Assembly: GCA_949752745.1 (NCBI GenBank)
Contig: OX457026.1
Location: forward strand, 45,765,256 to 45,829,255
Source: Protula sp. h YS-2021
Taxonomy: Eukaryota; Annelida; Polychaeta; Sabellida; Serpulidae
Length of the DNA: 64,000 bases
Reading direction: 5' to 3'
Position numbers and translations under genes: made by a program. Below, piece by piece: positions 29,378-37,228 of this stretch. Position 1 is the first letter of the stretch. The number at the start of each line of letters is the position of its first letter. Below the pieces are notes generated by a model. It saw only the letters and a program-made list of their open reading frames with translations, did not search any database and was not told where the DNA came from.

Positions 29378-30747
29378 GACTGGTAGTCGAATTGGATGCT
29401 ACGATTTGCACTGATTTCAATAATGTTGTCAAATTCAGCATAGACGATGACATTGATTGTAGGTTGCAAAGCCCTAGCAAAGTTCATTTCTAGCCGCAAA
29501 TTCCCATGCTTGATCAGGGGAGAATGATCAGCACCATCATAATCCGGTGTTAAGTCGAACGAAAATAAAGCATAACCTCTAGGCCAATCTTCCCGTTTTA
29601 TAATGGAACTTTTCTCACCATTCAATCGATCAAACGATTTGTAAAGCGTTTCAAAAGCGTCTAGGTATTTGTCCTGTGGAATGTCAAGCTTGAGAGGTTT
29701 GGATAGGACTGGTTCACCATCCGTGTACAGTTGCATATAGTTCAGATAAAAATGTTTGAAATCATATGGATTCCTCACTACTGTTCCACCAAAGGCTTCA
29801 TTATGAACCAGACCAATGACAATACGATTTGGTAATTGACCCAAAAAGATGTTGTCTTTCACAAAAGACTGAAATCCTGCCGGAATGGCCAAGACTTTAC
29901 ATTCTTTTCTGGTGATGATGATCTTGGCAGGACTTTTCAGCAATGCGTCTGTATGCCCTAACTGAATGCCTGGACTCACCCTCACTTTGTGAATGGTTAA
30001 AAATGCCTCTTTCACTTCTACCTTATAGGTATTATTTGCAGCCATCAATACATAATCATCTTTCTGTCTATGGAAACGCAATTTCAAACTGATGCCATTA
30101 GGAAGATAACGATCCTGCTCAAGCAAATCTATCCTTAAACCACCTGCCAGCATAAAATCACGGCTGAGACGTGTATGCAAATAACGATTGTGTAAGCCAT
30201 TGTTTCCTTGCTCTGCTAAGTCACCACCGTCGGCATTGACATGAAACCCGGATACATATCGTTCATGATTAGGTCTTTTCACCTCATAACTATTCATCGA
30301 CCCAGCAGTATCCTTGTACATGAGACGCATAGAGCGCTCAGAATGGAGACTTTCTTCCGAATCATGGATGAGATGAGAGATAATGCTGGTATACCCATGA
30401 GTATTGTTACTATGAGATACCAACCGATCATTCAGAAACAATTCAATATTAGACCATAACCCATTAAACACATCATTGATGCAAGAAACATGATCATATG
30501 GGCCACACTCTGTTCCATCGGCCTTTACAATGCGGCATACAATATGAAGCTTGCTGTTCTTTAAATCCAGATATTCTTCTGTACTCTCAGGAACATAACA
30601 TTCTATTGGAGAACCCTCTCTAATGGTAGTCAGTGGTTGATAGTCGACATTATAACTTTTCTCTACAGCAGTTTGCGTCGGTGGTACGTGAAACCATTCC
30701 AATGGAGAAAGACTGTATTCGCACGAATGATTATGAATGAGAGACAT
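29374..30747 (-). CDS. Major capsid protein, double jelly-roll
   Basis: An intact 457-residue protein with ATG at 30747. The length and the family (F54H12.2-like in animal genomes) match the Polinton hexon-like double jelly-roll capsid protein. Markers: SPLEWFHVPPTQ, YDHVSCIN, FNGLWSNIELFLNDRLVSHSN and KREDWPRGYALFSFDLTPD near the C-terminus. 5 bases separate it from the pX-like gene. It forms the shell of the predicted icosahedral particle. Also intact in its first half in copy A. Confidence 0.85.
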   Translation of the reverse strand: MSLIHNHSCEYSLSPLEWFHVPPTQTAVEKSYNVDYQPLTTIREGSPIECYVPESTEEYLDLKNSKLHIVCRIVKADGTECGPYDHVSCINDVFNGLWSNIELFLNDRLVSHSNNTHGYTSIISHLIHDSEESLHSERSMRLMYKDTAGSMNSYEVKRPNHERYVSGFHVNADGGDLAEQGNNGLHNRYLHTRLSRDFMLAGGLRIDLLEQDRYLPNGISLKLRFHRQKDDYVLMAANNTYKVEVKEAFLTIHKVRVSPGIQLGHTDALLKSPAKIIITRKECKVLAIPAGFQSFVKDNIFLGQLPNRIVIGLVHNEAFGGTVVRNPYDFKHFYLNYMQLYTDGEPVLSKPLKLDIPQDKYLDAFETLYKSFDRLNGEKSSIIKREDWPRGYALFSFDLTPDYDGADHSPLIKHGNLRLEMNFARALQPTINVIVYAEFDNIIEISANRSIQFDYQS

Positions 30748-30752
30748 GATTT

Positions 30753-31103
30753 TTAAAAGATATCTCTTTTATGGTTTTTTGATGTTATCCGTCTAGCTGT
30801 TTTTCGTCTTCTGGCACGTTTCGTCGGTTGCACTCTCTTTTTAAGCACATCACCAAACACACGTTGTGCTACTCGACCCGTAACATGTTTCGCAACATTC
30901 TTTGCAGCCTTCTTAAGATGTGGTGCAACGATCTTAGCCCCAGCCTTAAGTAGTTGAATAGCTCTACGAGCCAATGATCCCAGTATTGAACCAATACCAT
31001 CCCCATATTGAATTCGCGCTCCTTTGAATCCTCGTAATTCTCCACCCACTTGACGAAGAAAATGGTTGCGATATGCAGACAGATCGTGTGTGTAGGCTTT
31101 CAT
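30753..31103 (-). CDS. pX/pVI-like basic virion protein
   Basis: An intact 116-residue protein. Glycine-rich start (QVGGELRGFKGARIQYGDG), amphipathic helices (SILGSLARRAIQLLKAG; KIVAPHLKKAAKNVAKHV) and a Lys/Arg-rich tail. It resembles adenovirus core or membrane-lytic precursors and the pX-type genes of adintoviruses; exact role inferred. ATG overlaps the penton stop (ATGA). Confidence 0.7.
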   Translation of the reverse strand: MKAYTHDLSAYRNHFLRQVGGELRGFKGARIQYGDGIGSILGSLARRAIQLLKAGAKIVAPHLKKAAKNVAKHVTGRVAQRVFGDVLKKRVQPTKRARRRKTARRITSKNHKRDIF

Positions 31104-31822
31104 AATGCTTTTGGTCGAAAATGGAGTTTACAGATCAAATTTCCAGTTTGAAATGGAACAGTATGGCCTGTGTCGTCCTTTATATTCATCTCTATCACGT
31201 CAAATTTGGATGTGTTTACAGGAACATAATGCGGTTCGTTGTACGTTTTCATGATAATCTCACCATCTTGGCCTTGTATGCCAACAGAAAGTATCAAGGG
31301 AACATAATGATCGCCAACAACTTGTGGTTCACAAATACTACAATACACATAAAGTGTATAAAATCCCTGTTTCACATCAGCTTTATGGTCAGCTCTACAT
31401 GTTTCAGTATACCATTGATCTGGGATAAATCCTAAAATCTCACCTAATCCAGTGGAGAAGGACACTTCAAAGCTATCATTGAGAAATAGAAAAACGCGTC
31501 GTCTAATTCTATCATACTTTAGCCGAATAGCTTCTTCTTCCTTAAGGTCCTCGGAGTTAGCCACTTCTTCATTCACTGCCTGACATAGTTCTTGTATGGT
31601 TCTGTAGTACCCATGAGGAATATCGATAGTGCTAAATGTATCTATTCGTCGATACTGAATAGAATAGTCCATTCTATGTCTCATGGTTGACCATGTATGT
31701 GGATACTGAATTTCAGCTAAAGCCACTTCATATCTTCCATTCAGATAGATGGTTCGAGGCATACGAATTTGATAATTCGAAGCCTTGTTGTTGGGATAAT
31801 AGTTCATAATTGTTGAATCCAT
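31100..31822 (-). CDS. Minor capsid (penton) protein, single jelly-roll
   Basis: 240 residues from the ATG at 31822, chosen because homology to copy A begins here (NYYPNNKASNYQIRMPRTIY). The frame is open further upstream to an ATG at 31915-31917 but that part overlaps the small acylated-protein gene and the promoter. Key blocks: YEVALAEIQYPHTWSTM, FSTGLGEILGFIPDQWY and YTLYVYCSICEPQVVGD. In Polintons this protein forms the vertices of the capsid. No lesions. Confidence 0.8.
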   Translation of the reverse strand: MDSTIMNYYPNNKASNYQIRMPRTIYLNGRYEVALAEIQYPHTWSTMRHRMDYSIQYRRIDTFSTIDIPHGYYRTIQELCQAVNEEVANSEDLKEEEAIRLKYDRIRRRVFLFLNDSFEVSFSTGLGEILGFIPDQWYTETCRADHKADVKQGFYTLYVYCSICEPQVVGDHYVPLILSVGIQGQDGEIIMKTYNEPHYVPVNTSKFDVIEMNIKDDTGHTVPFQTGNLICKLHFRPKAL

Positions 31823-31867
31823 GATGGGGGGAGAGACTATAAATGGTATGGGTGCGTTGGCGTTGCC

Positions 31868-31874
31868 TATATAC
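31868..31874 (-). promoter_or_regulatory. TATA box of penton gene
   Basis: TATATAG on - (31874 to 31868), 46 bases before the ATG at 31822; the same spacing as in copy A. Confidence 0.5.
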
Positions 31875-31898
31875 CTCAGGATAGCGCGCGCCATTCGA

Positions 31899-32063
31899 TC
31901 AAGTATGCAAAGTCTCATCCTCTTTTACATCATGATGATGATGATGGTCTATGACTTCTCCTTCACAACACGCACTTGTGCATCTGATCTTCACAGGAAA
32001 AGTCGGTTTATCTTCTTGGCAACAACACCATAGCTCTTTCAACCATGTTAAAAATTTTCCCAT
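31899..32063 (-). CDS. Small acylation-motif protein (MGKFLTW, triple Cys)
   Basis: 54 residues, ATG at 32063 overlapping the end of the previous gene by 16 bases in another frame. Starts MGKFLTWLKELWCCCQ, then CTSACCEGEVID and a run of five His. Equivalent of 2726-2923, which keeps the MGxFLTWxKELWCCC start and the CxSACC pair although the tails differ completely. Gly-2/Thr-6 suggests myristoylation (Lys-3 is not ideal) and the Cys cluster palmitoylation. Possibly a membrane-docking peptide of the virion. Confidence 0.6.
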   Translation of the reverse strand: MGKFLTWLKELWCCCQEDKPTFPVKIRCTSACCEGEVIDHHHHHDVKEDETLHT

Positions 32064-32635
32064 CCTTTAGGAAACTGTCTTTGTTGGCGCTGTTTCATTT
32101 CTGTTGCAATGTTTTCACGAGTGGTCTTTTTACTAAACGTAGTTTTTGGAATGTGAGCATCGACAATTTCCTGGATAAACGGATGCCAGCCATGGGGTGA
32201 TATGTTTCGTTCTTTTCTTCTTGTCGCCACCAATGCTTCTTTCATCAAATCAACAATGTTAGAATTTGTAATGACATCGCCCGTTTTCAACACAAGTTCA
32301 TTCTTCTCTGTCCATTTCGTACCATGTTTCTTCAGTTCTGCTAAAAGTTGTATTACTTTTCCATGATAGATAGGTTGAAAATAATTTAACACTAGCTTTT
32401 CTGGTGGTTGTGGTGGTGGTGGTGGTGGTTTTTGCCGCTGTTGTTGTGACTGACTTGTTCGTAGATGAGGGCCAAGAAGTTGAGACATTTCCATGGCCTT
32501 TTCACGTGTTCGTTTCCCACGTAAAAGTGTATTGACTTTTGTTTTAATCTTGCCACCATGTTTTCCCCCCTTCTTTTCTAATAACAGTTTGTATTCATGT
32601 TCAGGAATGAGAACCATTTTCATAGCATGCTTCAT
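32048..32635 (-). CDS. Conserved Polinton basic protein of unknown function
   Basis: An intact 195-residue protein. The N-terminus MKHAMKMVLIPEHEYKLLL and a Lys-rich segment are followed by a Gln/Pro linker (QQQRQKPPPPPPQPP). The conserved C-terminal half contains NSNIVDLMKEALVATRRKE and GWHPFIQEIVDAHIPK and ends FPKGWENF. Located between ATPase and penton genes, as in copy A. Proteins with this start and this IVDL..EALV motif recur in animal Polintons but I know of no assigned function. Position suggests a virion or packaging protein. Confidence 0.65.
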   Translation of the reverse strand: MKHAMKMVLIPEHEYKLLLEKKGGKHGGKIKTKVNTLLRGKRTREKAMEMSQLLGPHLRTSQSQQQRQKPPPPPPQPPEKLVLNYFQPIYHGKVIQLLAELKKHGTKWTEKNELVLKTGDVITNSNIVDLMKEALVATRRKERNISPHGWHPFIQEIVDAHIPKTTFSKKTTRENIATEMKQRQQRQFPKGWENF

Positions 32636-32655
32636 TTTAACAGCAGCTTGGCTAA

Positions 32656-32958
32656 CTAGGGCAATGCAAATCTAGTAATAACTCCAATGAATCCTCCTTT
32701 CTGATTAACCAGCTTCTTTTTTCGTCGAACGGATATCTTCTTGTCTCCCAGAGTACGTAGGGTATGACGCTCACGCTTGAATCCCTTATACCGTTTTGAG
32801 CTTAAGGGTAAATGTCCTCGCAATATATTCAAACAAATTTCAAACAAGCTCGTTAGTTCCTCCTTCGTAGCTTGCTGTAGCAAGGATTTACGCCGTCTAG
32901 GCCCACTGCGTGCAAGCAAATGAAGAGAAGGCTGGTTCGCTCGAATACGTTTAGACAT
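32656..32958 (-). CDS. Basic virion-core-like protein, C-terminus cut by TAG
   Basis: 100 residues, ATG at 32958 overlapping the end of the ATPase by 8 bases. Very Lys/Arg rich (GFKRERHTLRTLGDKK, SVRRKKKLVNQKGG) with a terminal hydrophobic GGFIGVITRFALP. In copy A the hydrophobic tail runs about 8 residues further and its stop overlaps the next ATG. Here a TAG (32656-32658) ends it early. Charge and layout suggest a DNA-condensing core protein (inference). Confidence 0.6.
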   Translation of the reverse strand: MSKRIRANQPSLHLLARSGPRRRKSLLQQATKEELTSLFEICLNILRGHLPLSSKRYKGFKRERHTLRTLGDKKISVRRKKKLVNQKGGFIGVITRFALP

Positions 32959-33610
32959 TTTGACTGTGAATGGTTAAATGGGTTGGTTCCTGGTCATACA
33001 CTGCTTTATCAATATATATATAATGTGTATCTTTTGGTAAAATGCCTGTGCGAATACGCAGTTGATCATTCGTCTTCGGCTTCAAGTCAATGAATAAATA
33101 ACCATGGGATTTGCTGGTAGCATCTTGATAGGCTTCTATGAGAAATTGAGCTCTTCCAGGATACATTTGCTGCGCCAATGTACTGATTTGTTGACTGTCT
33201 CTCGGATTTTTAAACAGAATGATATAATGTGTATTCAAACTAATATTTCGCATCTCTTTCCCATGATGGAACAAATTATGCATAATAAAGATGATACTTA
33301 GATTTTGATGACTGCTACCAACACTAAAGAGACGTGTCATACGCTCATCGCTATGACATTTGGTCATTAAGTCATCAATGATGAGTAAGTTTGGTTTTTT
33401 CGGGTTAAAGCGCTCTTCAATGTCATCTGGAATGCCTTGGTAAAATTTCACGCCTTTCATTCCCTTGTACAAAGGCTGATCTGCTGCATAGAGCCATAAA
33501 ATGCTTTTCGGAGAGGATTGAATCAACTTTTGTTCTAGAATTTCCTTCACCAGAGACGTTTTGCCACTGCCTGTAGGTACAGAGACCAAGCATGTAAATG
33601 GATGCTTCAT
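32951..33610 (-). CDS. Genome-packaging ATPase (A32/FtsK-HerA type)
   Basis: An intact 219-residue protein. Walker A VSVPTGSGKTSLV (~residues 8-20), Walker B NLLIIDDLM (~residues 74-82), a sensor-like HQNLSIIFIMHNLF segment. Length and motifs match the Polinton/adintovirus packaging ATPase that pumps DNA into capsids. Its ATG overlaps the integrase TGA (ATGA). It is entirely deleted from copy A. Confidence 0.85.
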   Translation of the reverse strand: MKHPFTCLVSVPTGSGKTSLVKEILEQKLIQSSPKSILWLYAADQPLYKGMKGVKFYQGIPDDIEERFNPKKPNLLIIDDLMTKCHSDERMTRLFSVGSSHQNLSIIFIMHNLFHHGKEMRNISLNTHYIILFKNPRDSQQISTLAQQMYPGRAQFLIEAYQDATSKSHGYLFIDLKPKTNDQLRIRTGILPKDTHYIYIDKAVYDQEPTHLTIHSQNV

Positions 33611-34717
33611 TTTTGAATGTCTGTTTCTTTAACCCAACTGTTAAACTTGCTTGGCCAACCTAACCACTTGACAAATAATTCTTTCACACCTCCTCCTCCT
33701 CGCCTTTTACGTGTTTTCAAGACTTTTTCAATTCTGTAGACGGATTCAATATCTTTGGTCACTTTCTGCAGTTCTTCCTCATAGAAATGCCCATCAATAT
33801 CTTCGTCTAAAAAGTCTTTCACACGATACAAATGTATTCCTTGCTTCTTACAACGATGTGTGACAATGAAGACTTCTTGCGTCTTTTTTGATGTGATAAT
33901 CCCGTTGAAACACATATTTAATGTGGGAAATGCGAACATGATCGCCAATGTTAAATTTAAAATTCTTCTTCTTCTTCGGTTTCAATTTTAGTTTGTCGAC
34001 ATACATATACTTCCACACTTTCGATTCGTTGTCTTTACGAATCTCGGCTGGAGCATACTTATTCGGGAGGGAGCCGTGAGGTCTATGGTTGTAGTTGTAC
34101 ACCAAGTCTGGAAGGATGTCTAAGTAACGGTAAGTTTGATTATGTAGAAAATACCGATACATCATTCCCTTTAGAGTACGAATGACTCTCTCAGCAAAGT
34201 TGGCTTTGGTTTCATTCTTTGTGGTATAAGCCTGAATGCCCTCTTTCTTCAAAAATGCTTTTACCCATCTGTTTTTAAATTCCGTTCCTTTATCGGACCT
34301 TAGAGTGCGTGGTCTTCGGCGTGTGTCATGAAAAATCTTTTGGAAAGCTTGTATGACGCTGGTATGTGATTTATTAGGTATTGGCTGCACCCACACATAT
34401 TTGGAAAACACATCAATGACAATGAGTAAAAAGCGTGTGCCATCATTATAGGGAGCTATGTTTCCCATATCAGCCAAATCCATATCCCACATGTCATCAA
34501 TGCCCCGTGTAATCACACGTTGTCTTTTGAACCTGTATTTTACAGGTTGGAGTAAACTGAATGCATCTTGATCCTGTAGCCATTTCTTCACTTGCGACTG
34601 TGTCAGTGGTTGATCATGTTTTCTTAAGATGTGATACAGTTTGTAAGGACCAGCAAATGCCCCGGGCTGTCCAGGTTTGAAGTACATATTGGTCAAGTAG
34701 TCTTTCCACGTCGACAT
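33607..34717 (-). pseudogene. Retroviral-type integrase with chromodomain, one frameshift
   Basis: Starts at the ATG at 34717 (the frame opens earlier at GTG). Catalytic DDE residues are all visible: Asp in WDMDLADMG, Asp in LRSDKGTEF, Glu in NFAERVIRTLKG. A basic region follows (KLKLKPKKKK) and a C-terminal chromodomain (VKELFVKWLGWPSKFNSWVKE). The A-run at 33884-33889 (- strand) is one base longer than in copy A, which shifts the frame between core and chromodomain and gives a stop about 12 codons later (33848). Inserts the element, making 6-base duplications. The core alone could still be made. Confidence 0.9.
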
Positions 34718-34811
34718 GGTCACACCGAAAAATGAAAAAGCAACAACATGAGCAGCAGCAGCACTTGCAAGGTTGACGTCTCGAGTGAAAGAGGCTGAGA
34801 CACACACTGAG

Positions 34812-34826
34812 GTTTTTATCTATTTG
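34812..34826 (-). promoter_or_regulatory. TATA-like box upstream of integrase
   Basis: AGATAAAAACC on -, about 100 bases before the integrase ATG; a G-run lies just beyond at 34831-34842. Likely start of the late block transcript. Confidence 0.4.
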
Positions 34827-34981
34827 CACTGGGGGGGGGGGGGGCAGTAGATATGTGAAGTTTTTAACGAGGCCGTCTCGTGGGCTAAAAACACGGTTTT
34901 CACGACATGAAGCAAAAAAACCACCTTCTCAACAGAACAGCTTTATTATTTAACTCAACCAACATCACTTAACTCACAAGT

Positions 34982-35314
34982 TTACAAATCAAGTATAGAT
35001 ACAATGGTGTGAATAACTAGAGACCATTGGTCTTCAATGAATACTAGCCAATTACTGAGTTCATCGAGTGTAATCGTATCTACACCATATTTCTCACAAC
35101 GCTGATTTGCATTCTCTAACACTTTATCTAAATGAATATAATATTTAGCTTCATTCCAATATGTATAGGCACATGCAAAATGACAAGTATGTTCTGAACC
35201 CTCTTCATGTTGGCAAGCAGGACATACTAACCATGCAAACTTTTTTGCAGCTAATAACATTTCTTCACAATAAGCTTTTTGCACAATATATTGTCTCAGT
35301 GTCATGTCTGCCAT
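34982..35314 (-). CDS. Cys/His protein next to integrase, unknown function
   Basis: An intact 110-residue protein with ATG at 35314. MADMTLRQYIVQK start, then CPACQHEEGSEHTCHFAC, giving a CxxCxH...H..CH..C cluster that could bind zinc, then a helical YTYWNEAKYYIHLDKVLENANQRCEKYG region. Same position relative to integrase in copy A (447-761, broken). Its start overlaps the remnant of the preceding YVD-family gene. Confidence 0.6.
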   Translation of the reverse strand: MADMTLRQYIVQKAYCEEMLLAAKKFAWLVCPACQHEEGSEHTCHFACAYTYWNEAKYYIHLDKVLENANQRCEKYGVDTITLDELSNWLVFIEDQWSLVIHTIVSILDL

Positions 35315-35324
35315 TATACTGCAG

Positions 35325-35475
35325 TATACTCTCTCACTTCATCAAACAGTCTTGAATTATAGAGAGCATACACTGCTTCCACATCAAACTCCTCAGCTCC
35401 GGCAATGCCACCACTCTTCACTCCTTACGCAAGTTTGTCAAGTTCAGCATGGAATGAATTCATAGGTTCACAAAA
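35325..35475 (-). pseudogene. YVD-family gene remnant
   Basis: The last ~30 codons (GAEEFDVEAVYALYNSRLFDEVREYTAV) match the end of 160-447. Upstream, GTGGAGACGTG and CATGCTGAACTTGAC-type matches are separated by a deletion of about 100 bases. A TATAAAAG box remains at 35565-35572. A GCC/GCG trinucleotide run occupies 35520-35536. Confidence 0.65.
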
Positions 35476-35639
35476 ACACGTCTCCACACCAGGACTGGTG
35501 AGCGGCTGGGCGAGCGGCTGGGCGGCGGCGGCGGCAGGTAAGATGATGATGGAGGTACAGTCTCTTTTATACCCCCCTCTTCCTCACACAACTGTTCTAA
35601 CAACTTTCCCATGATATTCTGACCAGGATATCCAGGAGA

Positions 35640-36017
35640 TCACACTTGTTTCACACCAGCTCCCCACCAAGGATCATACGTGGCCTCCACTAAAGTTTTA
35701 CCTTTGCAGTCTTTCAACTTGTTGCGAAACGATGCACACTGATTCCATTTGACTTGTAACACCTCTTGCATTTGGCTTCTCTTCACTGTATGCCATAAAG
35801 GACATGGCTTTATCACTTGGGCGATACGTTTTGCTTCATATCCATTTCTGGATGACACAATAGCTGAAGCAATATCTGGGCTGTGATGAAACACGGCTTT
35901 CTCATATTGATACAACGCTTCACTCGAGTTGAATGTATGTCCATACTTTTCAAGGCGTGTTGGAAACATGTTGGAAAGAACATCCTTGTGACCGCTAAAT
36001 AGTACAAGATTCTCCAT
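35640..36017 (-). CDS. NADAR-domain protein (YbiA-like)
   Basis: An intact 125-residue protein that is a single NADAR domain. LSNMFP near residue 14, FNSSEALYQYEKA (residues ~29-41, with the conserved Glu), NGYEAKRIAQ, the W/R segment PLWHTVKRSQMQEVLQVKW and the end LVEATYDPWWGAGV with the conserved D..WG.G. NADAR proteins act on ADP-ribose-linked substrates, including removal of ADP-ribose from guanine in DNA, and occur in phages and large DNA viruses. Here it is in the accessory block of a Polinton. Proposed role (inference): countering a host ADP-ribosylation response or processing NAD-derived nucleotides. No copy in the visible part of element A. Confidence 0.8.
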   Translation of the reverse strand: MENLVLFSGHKDVLSNMFPTRLEKYGHTFNSSEALYQYEKAVFHHSPDIASAIVSSRNGYEAKRIAQVIKPCPLWHTVKRSQMQEVLQVKWNQCASFRNKLKDCKGKTLVEATYDPWWGAGVKQV

Positions 36018-36165
36018 GTTGATTTTTTTGGTTTTAGTCTGACATGTCTTTCTCCTGCAATAAAATATGTTTTAATATATCTGCTACTTCTTCTATCATC
36101 TTCTTTCTTTGTTCACGTTGAAACCACTCACATAAAATTAAATTTGCTAGAAACAAAAAACATTG

Positions 36166-36530
36166 TTAGCTGTTGGTGTTAGAGTTGTTGGTGTTAAAAG
36201 GGGGGGGGGGGCTTACCTGACAAAGCTGCTCGGTTTCTTCCTCTAGTTGTAGTCCACAGCAATCTCTCAAATAATCCACCACGGTGAAATATACTTCCAC
36301 ATCAGTGCGGGCTGAATAGAGTGCAGAATCAAAGTCAAAGTCAGGATCTTCTTCTAGTCGAATTGTGTCACATTCTCCAAGAAATCTTGAATGTAGTTCA
36401 ATCACATCACGACTGTGATGTACAACATTCCAATAAGCGTCCAAGTGATAAAGCTGATAGTCTGGAGTGCCGCAGCAAGCAAGTTTAGCAATCATCAAGT
36501 CAACATAGCTTTTCTAAAACATGCGTCCAT
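36166..36530 (-). CDS. YVD-family helical accessory protein, one-base lesion, possible intron
   Basis: Homologous to 160-447 and 37229-37636: YVDLMIAKL, HLDAYWNVVHHS, FLGEC, FDFDSALYSARTD. An ATG at 36530 gives the matching start (MDACFRK) but the T-run at 36510-36513 is one short, so the long frame is only open from 36498. At 36217/36216 there is a perfect donor CAG|GTAAG, followed by a C-run, and a good acceptor TTGTTTCTAG ends at 36147. Splicing would remove the Pro-rich tail and end the protein two residues later. The intron is unproven. Confidence 0.5.
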
Positions 36531-36551
36531 CTTGCGGTGTGTGTGAGGCTT

Positions 36552-36857
36552 CTACTGTGCTTCACAGACCTTAAGTACTATACACTTGCCGCAAAGGTTG
36601 TTTGGTTCACACTTCATGCATTTGCACTTTTGGCAGTGGCAATCATAATCCTCCATATATCCGCAAACACCGCAATAGTCGCAGGTAAGTCCAAGTTGAT
36701 TTTGTACATCCATATTCTCCAACTGAACTTCAGCCTGTCTTTTCTTGGATAACTTTGACACCTTCATCCGATCATCCTTTTGCAGCTTGATGATCGTTTT
36801 CTTGTCATGACATTCCGTACACGGTTCAACCGATAAGGCTGAGTCGATGTTATCCAT
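36552..36857 (-). CDS. Cys-rich zinc-binding-like protein
   Basis: An intact 101-residue protein. Basic N-terminal half with one CTEC pair, then a dense cluster: CDYCGVCGYM, DYDCHCQKCKCMKCE and NNLCGKC. The spacing suggests several zinc sites. The C-terminus matches the partial gene at 1-84. No family recognised. Confidence 0.6.
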   Translation of the reverse strand: MDNIDSALSVEPCTECHDKKTIIKLQKDDRMKVSKLSKKRQAEVQLENMDVQNQLGLTCDYCGVCGYMEDYDCHCQKCKCMKCEPNNLCGKCIVLKVCEAQ

Positions 36858-36929
36858 CTCCTGAAGCAGTGTCTCTCATTCACCATCATTCATGTTGATG
36901 TGATGTGTGTATTCTTTCCCTTCAAACCG

Positions 36930-37187
36930 TTATGTGCGTACGAAGCTCACATAGCGCATGCCTTGATATGAAATGACTTCAAGCCACTTTGTTTCCGTTA
37001 AGTACAGTTTGAAGCCAATGTCACGGCATTTTTTCACGTTCTGACACACAATCTTCCACAAAGATGGTGAATAAGCACACCATCTCTCTCCACGTTTGAT
37101 GCGAAGAAATAATCCATATTGTCCAGACTCCACAGTAATGGTTAAGTTTGCACTAATTTTAAAACTGCTGCTTGTCTTGTTCTCCAT
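36930..37187 (-). CDS. Small beta-rich accessory protein, possibly PC4-like
   Basis: 85 residues from the ATG at 37187 (the frame opens at GTG at 37196). TATAAAAG lies about 45 bases upstream (37228-37235). Strand-rich: ANLTITVESGQYGLFLRIKR, SPSLWKIVCQN, FKLYLTETKWLEVIS and MRYVSFVRT. The last part resembles the YELKLSE...RYVSF block of 28361-28812, indicating a shared fold. Function unknown. Confidence 0.5.
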   Translation of the reverse strand: MENKTSSSFKISANLTITVESGQYGLFLRIKRGERWCAYSPSLWKIVCQNVKKCRDIGFKLYLTETKWLEVISYQGMRYVSFVRT

Positions 37188-37228
37188 GACTGCCACAATG
37201 TACTGATGCCTTCACTCCTCCCCCTCTT

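Noticed and set aside
35470..35620. 51-codon - frame starting MGKLLEQLCEEE
   Set aside because: It overlaps a TATA box and a GCC/GCG trinucleotide run, has no homologue in copy A, and resembles the acylated protein start only by chance.
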